Made by a program: the position numbers and the translations under genes
Part shown: positions 7,797 to 16,442 of the stretch, in pieces
Layout of the letters: every line of letters begins with the position of its first letter
Numbering within the stretch: the first letter of the stretch is position 1
Notes under the pieces: generated by a model
Databases searched by the model: none
What the model was told of the DNA's origin: nothing
What the model saw: the letters and a program-made list of their open reading frames with translations, nothing else
Assembly: GCF_012641405.1 (NCBI RefSeq)
Contig: NZ_JABAII010000005.1
Span: 62,001 to 126,000 of the forward strand
Length of the DNA stretch: 64,000 bases
Reading direction: 5' to 3'
From: Rhizobium sp. P40RR-XXII
GTDB lineage: Bacteria; Pseudomonadota; Alphaproteobacteria; Rhizobiales; Rhizobiaceae

Positions 7797-8861
7797 ATGA
7801 CAATCGACAATGCAGAGATCCGCAAGGCGGATCACCACGTGGCGCCTCAGGCGGACCACGGCGACCAAGCAAAAACCATCCTAAATCGCATCGCGCAATT
7901 GCGCGCGTGGCTCTTTCTTGCCGCGCTGATCGTTGCTTTCGAGATCTGGGCGCGGATCGATTTCGGCGGCACCTTCATCGGCTCGAGCTTCAACTGGCAG
8001 TCCGTCGCGGTCTTCGCGGTGGCGCCGCTGCTGCTAGCGATCGGGCAGACCTTTGTTATCATTTCCGGCGGCATCGATCTGTCGACCGGCTTCATCATGG
8101 GCCTTGCCGCCGTCGTCGCCGCGCATATCGCCACTATCGCCGGGCTCTACATGCCCCTGCCGATAGCGATGGTATTCGGCATTCTCGTCGCCATGCTGGC
8201 CGCCGCAGTCCCCGGCTTGATCAACGGTCTGCTGATCTCCCGTCTCAAGGTTCCGCCATTCATCGGCACGCTTGGCATGTTCGGCGTCGCGCGTGGCACG
8301 GCCTTCCTGATTGCCGGCGGCACCACCGTGCCGGTCAAGAATTCTTATTTCGCCGAACTCGGCAACGGGCGGTTCTACGGCGTGCCCTATCTCGTCATCG
8401 TCACGCTCGTCTTCGTGGTGATCATGCATTACCTGCTGAGCCAGACACGTTTCGGCCAGCATAACTACGCCATCGGCGCCAATGCGCAGGCCGCGCGCCG
8501 CGCCGGCATCGACATCAAATCCCACCTGCTGCGGCTCTATATTCTTTCGGCCGTCTGCGCAGGCTTGGGCGGCGCGCTCTATGCGGCCCGTTTCACCGCG
8601 GGCGCGGCCCAGGCAGGCGAGCCTCTGCTGCTCGATAGTGTGGCTGCCGTCGTCATCGGCGGCGCGAGCCTGTTCGGCGGTTCCGGCACGATCGTCGGCA
8701 CCATTGCCGGCGCGCTCGTCATCGCCGTCATCCAGTACGGCCTCGTCTTCATGAACGTGGAGCCGTTCTGGCAGTTCATCGCCGTCGGCATCGTCATCAT
8801 TATTTCGGTGCTTATCGACCAGGCTCAGCGCCGGTTCAGCGGAGCGAAACAGGATGAATAG
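7797..8861 (+). CDS. Ribose-type ABC sugar importer, permease (RbsC family)
   Basis: A 354-residue inner-membrane permease of the BPD_transp_2 family with about ten hydrophobic helices. It shows the RbsC-like signature GGIDLSTGFIMGLAA and the later GANAQAARRAGI coupling segment, plus DSVAAVVIGGASLFGG near the end. The ATG at 7797 is preferred over a TTG at 7785. The 3' end overlaps the ATPase start by eight bases. Together with the upstream binding protein and the downstream ATPase it forms a complete CUT2 importer. Confidence 0.9.
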   Translation: MTIDNAEIRKADHHVAPQADHGDQAKTILNRIAQLRAWLFLAALIVAFEIWARIDFGGTFIGSSFNWQSVAVFAVAPLLLAIGQTFVIISGGIDLSTGFIMGLAAVVAAHIATIAGLYMPLPIAMVFGILVAMLAAAVPGLINGLLISRLKVPPFIGTLGMFGVARGTAFLIAGGTTVPVKNSYFAELGNGRFYGVPYLVIVTLVFVVIMHYLLSQTRFGQHNYAIGANAQAARRAGIDIKSHLLRLYILSAVCAGLGGALYAARFTAGAAQAGEPLLLDSVAAVVIGGASLFGGSGTIVGTIAGALVIAVIQYGLVFMNVEPFWQFIAVGIVIIISVLIDQAQRRFSGAKQDE

Positions 8862-9600
8862 TGCAACTCCCCTCCTCGAGGTCCGCAATCTCTCGCGCTA
8901 TTTCGGCGCGGTGCGTGCCCTCGACAATTGCTCCATGGTCGTGCGGCCCGGTGAGGTCGTGGCGCTTGCTGGCGATAACGGTGCCGGCAAGACGACGATG
9001 ATCAAGGCGATCTCCGGTGTCTATCCGCCAACCGCGGGCGAAATCCTGATCGAGGGCAAGCCCGTCACCTTCTCGTCGCCGCAGGATGCGCGCGAGAAAG
9101 GTATCGAGACGATCTACCAGGATCTGGCGCTGGCCGACAATCTGACGATCGGTTCTAACATCTTCCTTGGGCGCGAACCGATGAAGAAGCTCTTCGGCTT
9201 TCTGCCAGTTCTCGACCGGAAGGCCATGGCGGAAGCGGCGCGCAAGACGATGGCGGAGCTCGATTTCCATGTGAAGCGGCTTGACGCACCGGTCAGCAAC
9301 TTCTCCGGCGGCCAGCGTCAGGCGGTCGCGATCGGACGCGCGGTTTATTGGAATGCCCGCATTCTGGTCATGGACGAGCCGACGGCGGCGCTCGGCGTGC
9401 CGGAACAGCGCAAGGTCGTGGCCCTGATCAAGTCGCTGAAGGCGCAAGGGCGCGGCGTCATCTTCATCTCGCACAACCTGCAGGACATTTTCGCGGTCTC
9501 CGACCGTATCGTCGTCCTGCGGCGCGGGATCGTGGCCGGCGAACGCAACATCGCCGACACCAATCACGAGGAAGTCGTCAGGCTCATGATCGGCGGTTAA
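8854..9600 (+). CDS. Ribose-type ABC sugar importer, ATPase (single-domain)
   Basis: A 248-residue ABC ATPase: Walker A GDNGAGKT, Q-loop in TIYQDLAL, signature FSGGQRQ, Walker B ILVMDEP and H-loop ISHN. It contains one nucleotide-binding domain, half the size of RbsA, as in FrcA-type fructose importers, so it should act as a homodimer. It overlaps the permease by eight bases and is followed by a strong terminator, so it is the last gene of the sugar operon. Confidence 0.92.
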   Translation: MNSATPLLEVRNLSRYFGAVRALDNCSMVVRPGEVVALAGDNGAGKTTMIKAISGVYPPTAGEILIEGKPVTFSSPQDAREKGIETIYQDLALADNLTIGSNIFLGREPMKKLFGFLPVLDRKAMAEAARKTMAELDFHVKRLDAPVSNFSGGQRQAVAIGRAVYWNARILVMDEPTAALGVPEQRKVVALIKSLKAQGRGVIFISHNLQDIFAVSDRIVVLRRGIVAGERNIADTNHEEVVRLMIGG

Positions 9601-9630
9601 GCCGTCATCGAACCAATTCCGTTCAAATCA

Positions 9631-9668
9631 AAGTGATAGCGATAACGTCTGATCGCTATCACTTTTTT
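9631..9668 (+). terminator. Rho-independent terminator of the sugar operon
   Basis: A 13-base-pair perfect stem AAGTGATAGCGAT / ATCGCTATCACTT with an eight-base loop, followed by a T-run, 30 bases after the ATPase stop. Confidence 0.9.
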
Positions 9669-9877
9669 GTTTGCATCAGGCCCCTTGGCGCTGCCTGAGC
9701 TTTTTCCGGCCGAATATGCCTCGCAATGAGATAGCGTGTTCTTCAATCGATATGACTGTCGCCGGCCACGTGCCGTGCTATGCGTAATATCTGCTATTCC
9801 GACGACCAATATCGCCTGGAAGAGCGTTCCGGCGAAGATCGCGGGATACCGAGCGCACGTCTTGGAGGCAAGCAGGA

Positions 9878-11395
9878 ATGAGCAGGACGGATAATATCGT
9901 ATCCTTCAACGGAGCGCCCCCGACGGCCAACGATATTGCTGCAATCGCGCGGCGCAACGCCAGGATCGCGATTTCGCCTGACGTCAAAGACAAGATCGCC
10001 GCCGCCCGCGCTGTCGTTGAACGCTATCTGGCGGCGGACCGGCCCGTTTACGGCTTGACGACAGGATTGGGCGCGAGCGTCGACACTCGCCTCGCCACCG
10101 ACGACCTGATCGCCTTCCAATTGCGCGTGCCGCAGGCGCGTGCAGTCGGGGTCGGGCCAGCGTTGCCGCGCGAAGCCGTGAGAGCAATGATGGCCGCGCG
10201 CATTGCAGGGATGGCGGCAGGCGGCTCCGGCGTGTCGCTCCCGGTTTTCGCTGGTCTCGTCGCTGCTTTGAATGCCGACTTTCATCCAGTGGTGCCATCG
10301 CTCGGCTCGATCGGTGCCGCCGATCTCGCGCCTTTGGCGCATATGGCACGGGCTCTGTTAGGAGATGGCGAAGCCGAAGTGGATGGTACGATGATGCCCG
10401 CATCGGACGCTCTCTCGAAAGCCGGCCTGAAACCGCTGCCGATCGCGCCAAAGGATGGTCATGTGCTCGTCGTCGCCAACAGTCTTTCGGTCGGCAAGGC
10501 CTGCCTTTGCATCGAGGATATCGAGCGGCTGTTTGATTGGTCGCATGCGGCTGTCGCGCTGAATTTCGAGGCCTTCCGGGCGAATGTCTCAGCCTTCGAC
10601 GATCGCGCGCTGGCGGCCCGGCCGGCCTTCGGCCAGCGCGAGGTGGCGGCGAGATTTCGCGAGGTGCTTTCCGGAAGCTCTCTTCTCATGGATGGCGCGG
10701 CGCGGCGTCTGCAAGACCCCTTGAGCTATCGCTGCGCTCCACAGGTATGGGGCGCCCTTCTCCATGCGATCGGCGAGGCCCGCGCCGCGACCGAAATCGA
10801 ACTTGCAAGCTCGAGCGACAATCCTGTCGTGCTGGCCGACGAAGGGCTTATCCTGTCGCATGGGAATTTCGACATGACGGCCTTCGCTCTGGCATGGGAG
10901 CGGCTCAGCCAGGCAATCGCTCATTGTGCAGCGGCGACCGCCTATCGAACCATGAAGATTATGTCACCAGGCATATCGGAGCTGCCGCGCTTCCTGACGC
11001 CGCTCGGACAGAGCAGAACCGGTTTTTCCACCGTGCAGAAAACGGTCTCGGCACTCGAAGCCGAGATACGGCATCTGGCGATCCCGGTCTCGCTCACGCC
11101 CATTCCCGTTGCGGACGGCCTCGAGGATCAGGCATCCATGGCACCGAGCGTTCTGTCTAAGATCGAAGCGATGATTGAGCGGTTTCGCTATCTCGTGGCT
11201 ATCGAGCTTGTCGCATCCGCCCAGGCCGTCGAACTGCGCGGTGTAGCGGGCGAGCTTGGTGGCGGGATGCAGCACGCCTATCGAAAAGTGCGCGAAATGG
11301 TCGCGCCGCTGGAGGAAGATCGTGCGCAGGGGCCTGATTTTCAGAGACTATCGGAATTCATCATGAATGCCGATGCCAAGGAGACGAATTCTTGA
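9878..11395 (+). CDS. Histidine/aromatic ammonia-lyase homologue lacking the MIO triad
   Basis: A 505-residue protein of the HAL/PAL fold, the length of HutH, with recognisable YGLTTGLG, SLGSIGA-ADLAPLAH, RCAPQVWGA and LEDQASM segments. In active lyases the segment is GASGDLAPL, whose Ala-Ser-Gly cyclises to the MIO electrophile. Here residues 146-149 are G-A-A-D: one residue is missing and there is no Ser or Gly, so MIO cannot form in the known way. The tyrosine of the QDxYS motif is also replaced (Q279-D-P-L-S-Y). It lies upstream of an OCD-family gene and a PhnD-like gene. A divergent enzyme or a binding protein are both possible. Confidence 0.85.
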   Translation: MSRTDNIVSFNGAPPTANDIAAIARRNARIAISPDVKDKIAAARAVVERYLAADRPVYGLTTGLGASVDTRLATDDLIAFQLRVPQARAVGVGPALPREAVRAMMAARIAGMAAGGSGVSLPVFAGLVAALNADFHPVVPSLGSIGAADLAPLAHMARALLGDGEAEVDGTMMPASDALSKAGLKPLPIAPKDGHVLVVANSLSVGKACLCIEDIERLFDWSHAAVALNFEAFRANVSAFDDRALAARPAFGQREVAARFREVLSGSSLLMDGAARRLQDPLSYRCAPQVWGALLHAIGEARAATEIELASSSDNPVVLADEGLILSHGNFDMTAFALAWERLSQAIAHCAAATAYRTMKIMSPGISELPRFLTPLGQSRTGFSTVQKTVSALEAEIRHLAIPVSLTPIPVADGLEDQASMAPSVLSKIEAMIERFRYLVAIELVASAQAVELRGVAGELGGGMQHAYRKVREMVAPLEEDRAQGPDFQRLSEFIMNADAKETNS

Positions 11396-11507
11396 TCGAT
11401 ATGGCGGCAGAGTGGCCTGCTCCGTCACCTCGCGTTTCCGCAGGCCGCCCATGCGGCCCTCATTATTCGATAGACCGGAGCGGCCGTGAAAGGCCTGGAG
11501 AACGGCA

Positions 11508-12512
11508 ATGCAGGAAATCTGGATCGACTATCTGAATGCCATCGACGCCAAGGCGCTGGCGCTTTCCAACGACGAAATTCTTGACGCCGTGACCAAGGCG
11601 CTCGATGCGCAGGGGCGTGGGGAGACCGTCATCGAGCCTCGCGTTCACCTCGTGCCGGAGAGTTCCGACAAGGGCCATTTCAACGTGCTGCGCGGCTATG
11701 TGAAGCCGCTCGACTACGCCGGCGTCAAGGTCGTCGGTGATTTCGTCGACAACTACAAGCAGGGCCTGCCCTCGGAAATGGCGGTCCTCAATCTGTTCGA
11801 TCCCCGCACCGGCGTGCCGAAGGCCATCATCGATGCGACAGCCATCACCGACATGCGCACCGGCGCCGTCACCGCCATCGGCGCGCGCCATCTCGCCCGC
11901 AAGGACAGCAAAATTCTCGGCCATATCGGCGCGCGCGGCACCTCCTATTGGAACGTGCGGCTGCTCGATCATCTCTTCGATTTCGATGAGATCCGCGTGC
12001 ATTCGCGCCGTCCAGAAAGCCGCGACGCCTTCGCCGCGCGGCTGGAGAAGGATCTCGGTAAGTCGATCATCGTGACGGACAATTGGGAGGAATGCCTGAA
12101 CGGCGCCGACATCATGATCGAGGCGAGCCGCCTGCCGGAGCCGACGCCGCTCTTCAAGACGGCATGGGTCAAGAAAGGCGCCTTCGTCGTTCCCTACGGC
12201 ACGATGAGCGCGCTCGAATTCGACCTGACCGATATCATGGACAAGGTCGTGGTCGATGACTGGGGGCAATGCGGTCCCGGCCGCCCCTTCGGCGCGCTGC
12301 GCCGTCATGTCGACGAGGGCAAGGTGACCGCCGAAACACTGCATGCCGAGATCGGCCAGATCGTTTGCGGCGCTAAACCCGGCCGCGAAAGCAATGACGA
12401 GACCATCCTTTTCTGGCATCGCGGGCTCAGCACGACCGATGTCGCGCTCGGCGCGGCGATGGTCGAAAAAGCAAGGCGCATGAATATCGGCCAGCGCCTC
12501 CGGTTCGCGTGA
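11508..12512 (+). CDS. Ornithine cyclodeaminase / mu-crystallin family protein
   Basis: A 334-residue NAD(P)-binding protein of the OCD/mu-crystallin family. The Rossmann segment is GHIGARGTSYWN near residue 145, preceded by the family segment DATAITDMRTGAVTAIGAR. Members include ornithine cyclodeaminase, alanine dehydrogenase and imine reductases, so the reaction cannot be assigned. A GGAGA site precedes the ATG. It ends six bases before the PhnD-like gene and lies 112 bases after the lyase homologue, suggesting one transcription unit working on an amino- or imino-acid substrate. Confidence 0.82.
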   Translation: MQEIWIDYLNAIDAKALALSNDEILDAVTKALDAQGRGETVIEPRVHLVPESSDKGHFNVLRGYVKPLDYAGVKVVGDFVDNYKQGLPSEMAVLNLFDPRTGVPKAIIDATAITDMRTGAVTAIGARHLARKDSKILGHIGARGTSYWNVRLLDHLFDFDEIRVHSRRPESRDAFAARLEKDLGKSIIVTDNWEECLNGADIMIEASRLPEPTPLFKTAWVKKGAFVVPYGTMSALEFDLTDIMDKVVVDDWGQCGPGRPFGALRRHVDEGKVTAETLHAEIGQIVCGAKPGRESNDETILFWHRGLSTTDVALGAAMVEKARRMNIGQRLRFA

Positions 12513-12518
12513 CGAGCC

Positions 12519-13340
12519 ATGACAATGTCTCCCGCCCCTGTCCCGGCCATTGCCTGTTCGCGAATGTACAATCTGAGCCCGAAAATATCTGGGCTTTGGG
12601 ATTGTCTTTTTCGTTGGCTTGCGGATCGGTCTCATGTCGAACTGGAGATTATAGCCCATGCCGCCCCGGCGCCGCTTTCCGAGCTATGGACGCGGCTGGA
12701 CATGGGCGCCGTCTTCATGTGCGGCTTTCCGTTCTCCAGACTTGCGAAAGCCGAGCGTCCGCTGCCGCTGGCGGCGCCCGTTTCGCTGGCGGACTGGGCA
12801 ACTGGGCAGCCGGTCTATGCCAGCCATATCGTCGCCGCGCGTGACAGGCCGCTTGCGGAGGCCGATCTTGCGACGGCGCGCTGGGGTTGGACCGTGCGCG
12901 ACTCGCAATCCGGCTACAATGCGCCACGCGAATTCTTTGCAGCCCTTGCCGATGGACGGCCGCCAAGCGCGACCTTTGGCCCGCTCCTTAATCCGCGCGG
13001 CGTGGTCGAGGCGATCCGCTCAGGCGCCGTCGATGTCGGTGCGATCGATGCCTATGCCTACCAGCTGCTGGAGATGCACGAGCCGGAAACGATTGCATCA
13101 TTGCGGGTCGTCGCCACGACCAAGCCGGCGCCCTTCCCTCTGCTGGTCGCCTCCCGACAGCAATCCCCCGAAATCGTCGCCTCGCTTCGCGCCGTTCTCC
13201 TTGGCGCACACCAAGACCCACAGGGGCGCGATATCCTTGGGTCACTCGGCCTGGCTGCGTTCGCGGAACCGGATATTGCCGCGTATGAGCGGCTGCCGGC
13301 GCGAGCGCGTGCCGTCGATGAAGCTCTCGGGACCTGGTGA
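12519..13340 (+). CDS. PhnD-like substrate-binding-fold protein without signal peptide
   Basis: A 273-residue protein resembling phosphate/phosphonate-type (PhnD family) binding proteins. It has the WTVRDSQSGYNAPRE segment near residue 120, LLNPRGVVEAIRSGAVDVGAIDAYAY (positions about 155-180), and FPLLVASRQQSP. Unlike transported relatives, its N-terminus (MTMSPAPVPAIACSRMYN) has no signal peptide, and no permease or ATPase is nearby, so it is probably cytoplasmic. It may be a ligand sensor or an enzyme on this fold. The gene starts six bases after the OCD gene. Confidence 0.72.
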   Translation: MTMSPAPVPAIACSRMYNLSPKISGLWDCLFRWLADRSHVELEIIAHAAPAPLSELWTRLDMGAVFMCGFPFSRLAKAERPLPLAAPVSLADWATGQPVYASHIVAARDRPLAEADLATARWGWTVRDSQSGYNAPREFFAALADGRPPSATFGPLLNPRGVVEAIRSGAVDVGAIDAYAYQLLEMHEPETIASLRVVATTKPAPFPLLVASRQQSPEIVASLRAVLLGAHQDPQGRDILGSLGLAAFAEPDIAAYERLPARARAVDEALGTW

Positions 13341-13362
13341 AGTTTCGGGCGAGCCTTCGTCA

Positions 13363-13379
13363 CTTTCGCTCAGCGAAAG
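13363..13379. terminator. Small hairpin between convergent genes
   Basis: CTTTCGC-TCA-GCGAAAG, a seven-base-pair stem between the PhnD-like gene and the convergent deoxyribosyltransferase gene. It could end either transcript; it has no T-tract, so support is weak. Confidence 0.3.
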
Positions 13380-13386
13380 GAAGCGT

Positions 13387-13983
13387 TCAATAGGCGGCAC
13401 ATCCCGTGCCGACGGCTTGCTTCAGCAGTTTGCCGGCGGCAACACGAAGGCATTCCTCGAACGCGGTCAGATCCAGAAAGAGCTGATCCGTCGCGACCTG
13501 GCGCGTTATGATGATGCCGTCGCGGGCCGCGATGCCGCCGTCGAGCATCAGATTGTCGGCCATGTCGAAATTTTCCAGCGCCATTCCGTCGGGACCACGG
13601 TGCCGTCCGTCCGGACCGAGACGAACGTCGCCACCGTAGAGCCCGCTCACACGCTCGAAGTGGTTTTCGGTGCAATTGGAAAATGCGAATGCCGGGCAGC
13701 CGCGTGCGCACATGAAGCCGAGCTCGAACGCCGTGCCGACATCCGCCGCAATACCGCGATACGGCGTCAGGTTGGCGATGATGAGATCGGCACTCGACAT
13801 CAGTGTCTCGTTGATCGCGCTGATGGCAAGACCACGCTGCCGGCGGGTCTCCGTCTCCGGCACCACCAGATCACCGGGCGAAACGGGTGTAAATCCGTAG
13901 CTGCGAGCCAAAGCGATCTTGCGATCGAGGATTTCCCTTGCGTTGGGAAGAAAGACTTCGGGCCCTGCTAGATATGCTCTCAA
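13387..13983 (-). CDS. Nucleoside 2-deoxyribosyltransferase family protein
   Basis: A 198-residue protein. The N-terminal MRAYLAGPEVF loop and the NLTPYRGIAADVGTAFELGFM segment match the nucleoside deoxyribosyltransferase fold, with the Glu in TAFELG as candidate nucleophile. Known members exchange or hydrolyse N-glycosidic bonds of nucleosides or nucleotides (for example DNPH1-like hydrolases). It is convergent with the lyase/OCD/PhnD-like genes, and a functional link to them is not shown. Confidence 0.82.
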   Translation of the reverse strand: MRAYLAGPEVFLPNAREILDRKIALARSYGFTPVSPGDLVVPETETRRQRGLAISAINETLMSSADLIIANLTPYRGIAADVGTAFELGFMCARGCPAFAFSNCTENHFERVSGLYGGDVRLGPDGRHRGPDGMALENFDMADNLMLDGGIAARDGIIITRQVATDQLFLDLTAFEECLRVAAGKLLKQAVGTGCAAY

Positions 13984-14207
13984 TAGCTTTGCCTCTCGAT
14001 ACGATATTGCACCGCGGGAATTGCGGAACCATATGAAGCCCTATGGCCGATTCAAGCCTCTTCTGCCATAGCCGGAAACATAATTTACGAAAACGCGAAA
14101 TAGAGGCGATTGCCGTTCCCGGCCGCTGGCGAGGCGCGTATAGTCGCTCAGGATCGAATGACGCCGACGGCCTGCGGCAGGTGACGGAATTTGTGGGGTA
14201 TAAGGAA

Positions 14208-15455
14208 ATGCAATCTTCCATTGAGGCAATTGCCGATTCATCACATGACGACCGAGGCGTCTGGCCAACAAAGCAAAGCAAGATTCTCGATTGGCTGATG
14301 AACGATGTGCGCGACCAGCGTTTCATCGACAACATCCTCGTCGAACTATGCGAGAAGCTGTTGGTCGCTGGGATTCCAGTCGCGCGATCGACCATGCATT
14401 TCAGGACGCTGCATCCGCAATGGGCCGGCGCACGGATCCTCTGGCGCACAGGCATGAAAGAAGGCGATATTGCGACGTTCAGCTATGGTGTCGAGAACAC
14501 GCCGCAGTTTCTGGCAAGCCCCATCAACGAGATCTTCAACGGCGCAACCGAGGTCCGCCAAAATCTCGAGGTTTCCGACGGGAGCCAGTTTGCCTATCCG
14601 CTCTATAGGGAACTACACGCGGAGGGATTGACCGACTATATCGCTTGGCCGATTTATCACACCCTTGGTAAGCGCCATATCGTCACCTTCGCCACGGATA
14701 TGCCGGGCGGCTTCACCGAGGCGCACATCACTGTGCTCAGGGATTTGCTTCCAGCCCTGACCATGGTGACCGAGATCAGGTTGAAGAACATCATGGCGCG
14801 CACGCTGTTGCGCACCTATGTCGGTCCGCATGCCAGCGAGCAGATCCTGGCAGGCGCGACGACACGCGGAAGCGGCGCTACGGTGGGCGCGGCCATTCTT
14901 ATCTGCGATCTTCGCGACTTCACGAACATCTCCGACATGTGGCCACGAGACGATGTCATTGAACTGCTCAATGGCTATTTCGATGCCATGGTCGAGCCGA
15001 TCGAAAAGCATGGCGGCGAGATTCTCAAGTTCATGGGTGATGGGTTGCTCGCCATCTTTCCGTTGAGCGATCCCAATGCATGTCACAATCTTCTTCTCGC
15101 CATCGGCGAGGCGCAGGCGGCCGTGGGAGTACTCAACGAGGAAAACCGCAAGCATGGCCGCGAAGTGCTGCGCTACGGCGTCGGAGTGCATGTCGGCGAT
15201 GTGATGTATGGCAATATCGGCTCGCGCACCCGTCTTGATTTCACCGTCATCGGCCCGGCCGTTAACATTGCCTCGCGGCTGGAATCGCTGACCAAGGAGG
15301 TCAAGCGGCCAGTGCTGTTGTCGAAGGCATTCGTCGATATGGCCGCATGCCGGCGCGACATGGAAAGCCTTGGCTCCTTCCCTCTGAAGGGTCTTGGCGA
15401 GCCGGTCGATGTCTACGCCTTCGCTGCAAAGGAAAGGTTGCCGGAAGCCAGCTGA
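14208..15455 (+). CDS. Class III adenylate/guanylate cyclase
   Basis: A 415-residue soluble cyclase from the ATG at 14208; the frame is open to 14043 and a GTG at 14181 is an alternative start. An N-terminal sensory region of about 220 residues has no clear membrane segment. The C-terminal catalytic domain has metal-binding aspartates in LICDLRDFT and FMGDGLLAIF. Substrate-selecting Lys (ILKFMGDG) and Asp (RLDFTVIG) indicate ATP rather than GTP, and the transition-state Asn/Arg are in VNIASRLES. Rhizobia carry many such enzymes; the signal sensed is unknown. Confidence 0.88.
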   Translation: MQSSIEAIADSSHDDRGVWPTKQSKILDWLMNDVRDQRFIDNILVELCEKLLVAGIPVARSTMHFRTLHPQWAGARILWRTGMKEGDIATFSYGVENTPQFLASPINEIFNGATEVRQNLEVSDGSQFAYPLYRELHAEGLTDYIAWPIYHTLGKRHIVTFATDMPGGFTEAHITVLRDLLPALTMVTEIRLKNIMARTLLRTYVGPHASEQILAGATTRGSGATVGAAILICDLRDFTNISDMWPRDDVIELLNGYFDAMVEPIEKHGGEILKFMGDGLLAIFPLSDPNACHNLLLAIGEAQAAVGVLNEENRKHGREVLRYGVGVHVGDVMYGNIGSRTRLDFTVIGPAVNIASRLESLTKEVKRPVLLSKAFVDMAACRRDMESLGSFPLKGLGEPVDVYAFAAKERLPEAS

Positions 15456-15456
15456 T

Positions 15457-15499
15457 CGCCGTATTAAACTGCCCGGCGGAGCGGCGATTTAATACGGCG
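15457..15499. repeat. 12-bp perfect inverted repeat after the cyclase gene
   Basis: CGCCGTATTAAA at 15457-15468 and TTTAATACGGCG at 15488-15499, a perfect dyad with a 19-base loop, beginning one base after the cyclase stop. There is no T-tract. It could stabilise the mRNA end or bind a protein. Confidence 0.6.
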
Positions 15500-15700
15500 C
15501 GACTCAGTCGGTTGCAAAACGTGAAATGACCGGGGGTGCCGCTGCGGATCGAGTTCCCTATATTGTGAAGTGGATCATGACGATAGCCGCCTTATTTTGG
15601 GGATCGTTCTGGGCGTACGTACGTTTAGTAAGGGTTGATTCTATCGGCTCGACCACGAGGGTGCCTGCCACCCTATAATACTCTGACAAGGAGAAAACAG

Positions 15701-16225
15701 ATGAGAAAAATTTTGACCCTGGCGTTTTCAGCAGCATCTTTGATCGTTGCAGGCACGGCGGTGGCACGGGCGGCTGACATGCCGACGAACTATCGCGAAG
15801 AAGAGCCGGATCAGCGCAACGGCGTGAAAATCGGCTACCTCGAGTGCGAAATCGGTGGCGGTGTCGGCTATGTGCTCGGCTCGGCAAAGGAGGTGGATTG
15901 CACCTTCCATTCGACGGTTGGACGCGAGCGCATCGACCATTACACCGGTGCGATCCGCAAAATGGGTGTCGATCTCGGCTTCACGACCCGCAGTCGGCTC
16001 GTCTGGTTGGTCTTCGCGCCGACAGCCGGCTATCATCATGGTTCTCTGAGCGGCCTCTATCAGGGTGCCACCGTTGAAGCGACGGTCGGTGCCGGCGTCG
16101 GAACGAACATTCTCGTTGGCGGCACTTCCGGCTCGATTCATCTTCAGACCGTAAGCGTGACGGGTCAGCTCGGCCTGAACGTGGCCGCGACCGGCACGTC
16201 GGTTACGCTGACCTCGGCCGAGTGA
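15701..16225 (+). CDS. DUF992 family secreted protein
   Basis: A 174-residue exported protein. The signal peptide runs to about residue 24 (hydrophobic core, ARAAD cleavage region). The mature protein begins with GVKIGYLECEIGGGVGYVLGSAKEVDC and continues as a glycine-rich beta-type sequence, the pattern of the alphaproteobacterial DUF992 family, whose function is unknown. A GACAAGGAG ribosome site precedes the ATG. A TATAAT hexamer at 15674-15679 lies close upstream without a convincing -35 element. It is monocistronic, with a terminator after the stop. Confidence 0.82.
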   Translation: MRKILTLAFSAASLIVAGTAVARAADMPTNYREEEPDQRNGVKIGYLECEIGGGVGYVLGSAKEVDCTFHSTVGRERIDHYTGAIRKMGVDLGFTTRSRLVWLVFAPTAGYHHGSLSGLYQGATVEATVGAGVGTNILVGGTSGSIHLQTVSVTGQLGLNVAATGTSVTLTSAE

Positions 16226-16254
16226 GCTTTCGGTCACAGCTTGTTGCATGACAT

Positions 16255-16292
16255 GGCCGCTCCCGCCTGGCGTTGGAGCGGCCGTTGTTTTT
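16255..16292 (+). terminator. Rho-independent terminator after the DUF992 gene
   Basis: Stem GGCCGCTCC (16255-16263) / GGAGCGGCC (16275-16283), an 11-base loop, then GTTGTTTTT. Confidence 0.75.
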
Positions 16293-16314
16293 CGTGCGGC
16301 GCTTTAGCTAGGGG

Positions 16315-16353
16315 CAATTCCAGGAAAGGCGTGCAGCGGTTTTCCTGGAATTG
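16315..16353. repeat. Rhizobial-type intergenic palindrome
   Basis: CAATTCCAGGAAA / TTTCCTGGAATTG, a perfect 13-base-pair dyad around GGCGTGCAGCGGT. The core (GGAAA..GTG..GCGG.TTTCC) resembles the first palindrome at 39443-39494, suggesting members of one dispersed palindromic family. Confidence 0.6.
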
Positions 16354-16442
16354 CGGAAAACACGAGGATACAGCCTTTTCGCGAGTCGAAGAAAAGCGGA
16401 AACGCTCTATGCCAAACTCAGCAATTCATTGGAGCCAGGTTC

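Noticed and set aside
10537-11160. 207-codon plus-strand frame inside the lyase homologue
   Set aside because: It is a second frame of the lyase gene, Arg-rich and without a family. The lyase frame carries all the conserved segments.
11463-12659. 398-codon open frame on the minus strand
   Set aside because: It is antisense to the OCD-family gene, with no ribosome site and no recognisable motif.
15674-15679. Perfect TATAAT before the DUF992 gene
   Set aside because: No acceptable -35 hexamer lies 16-18 bases upstream and the leader would be very short, so it is not called as a promoter.
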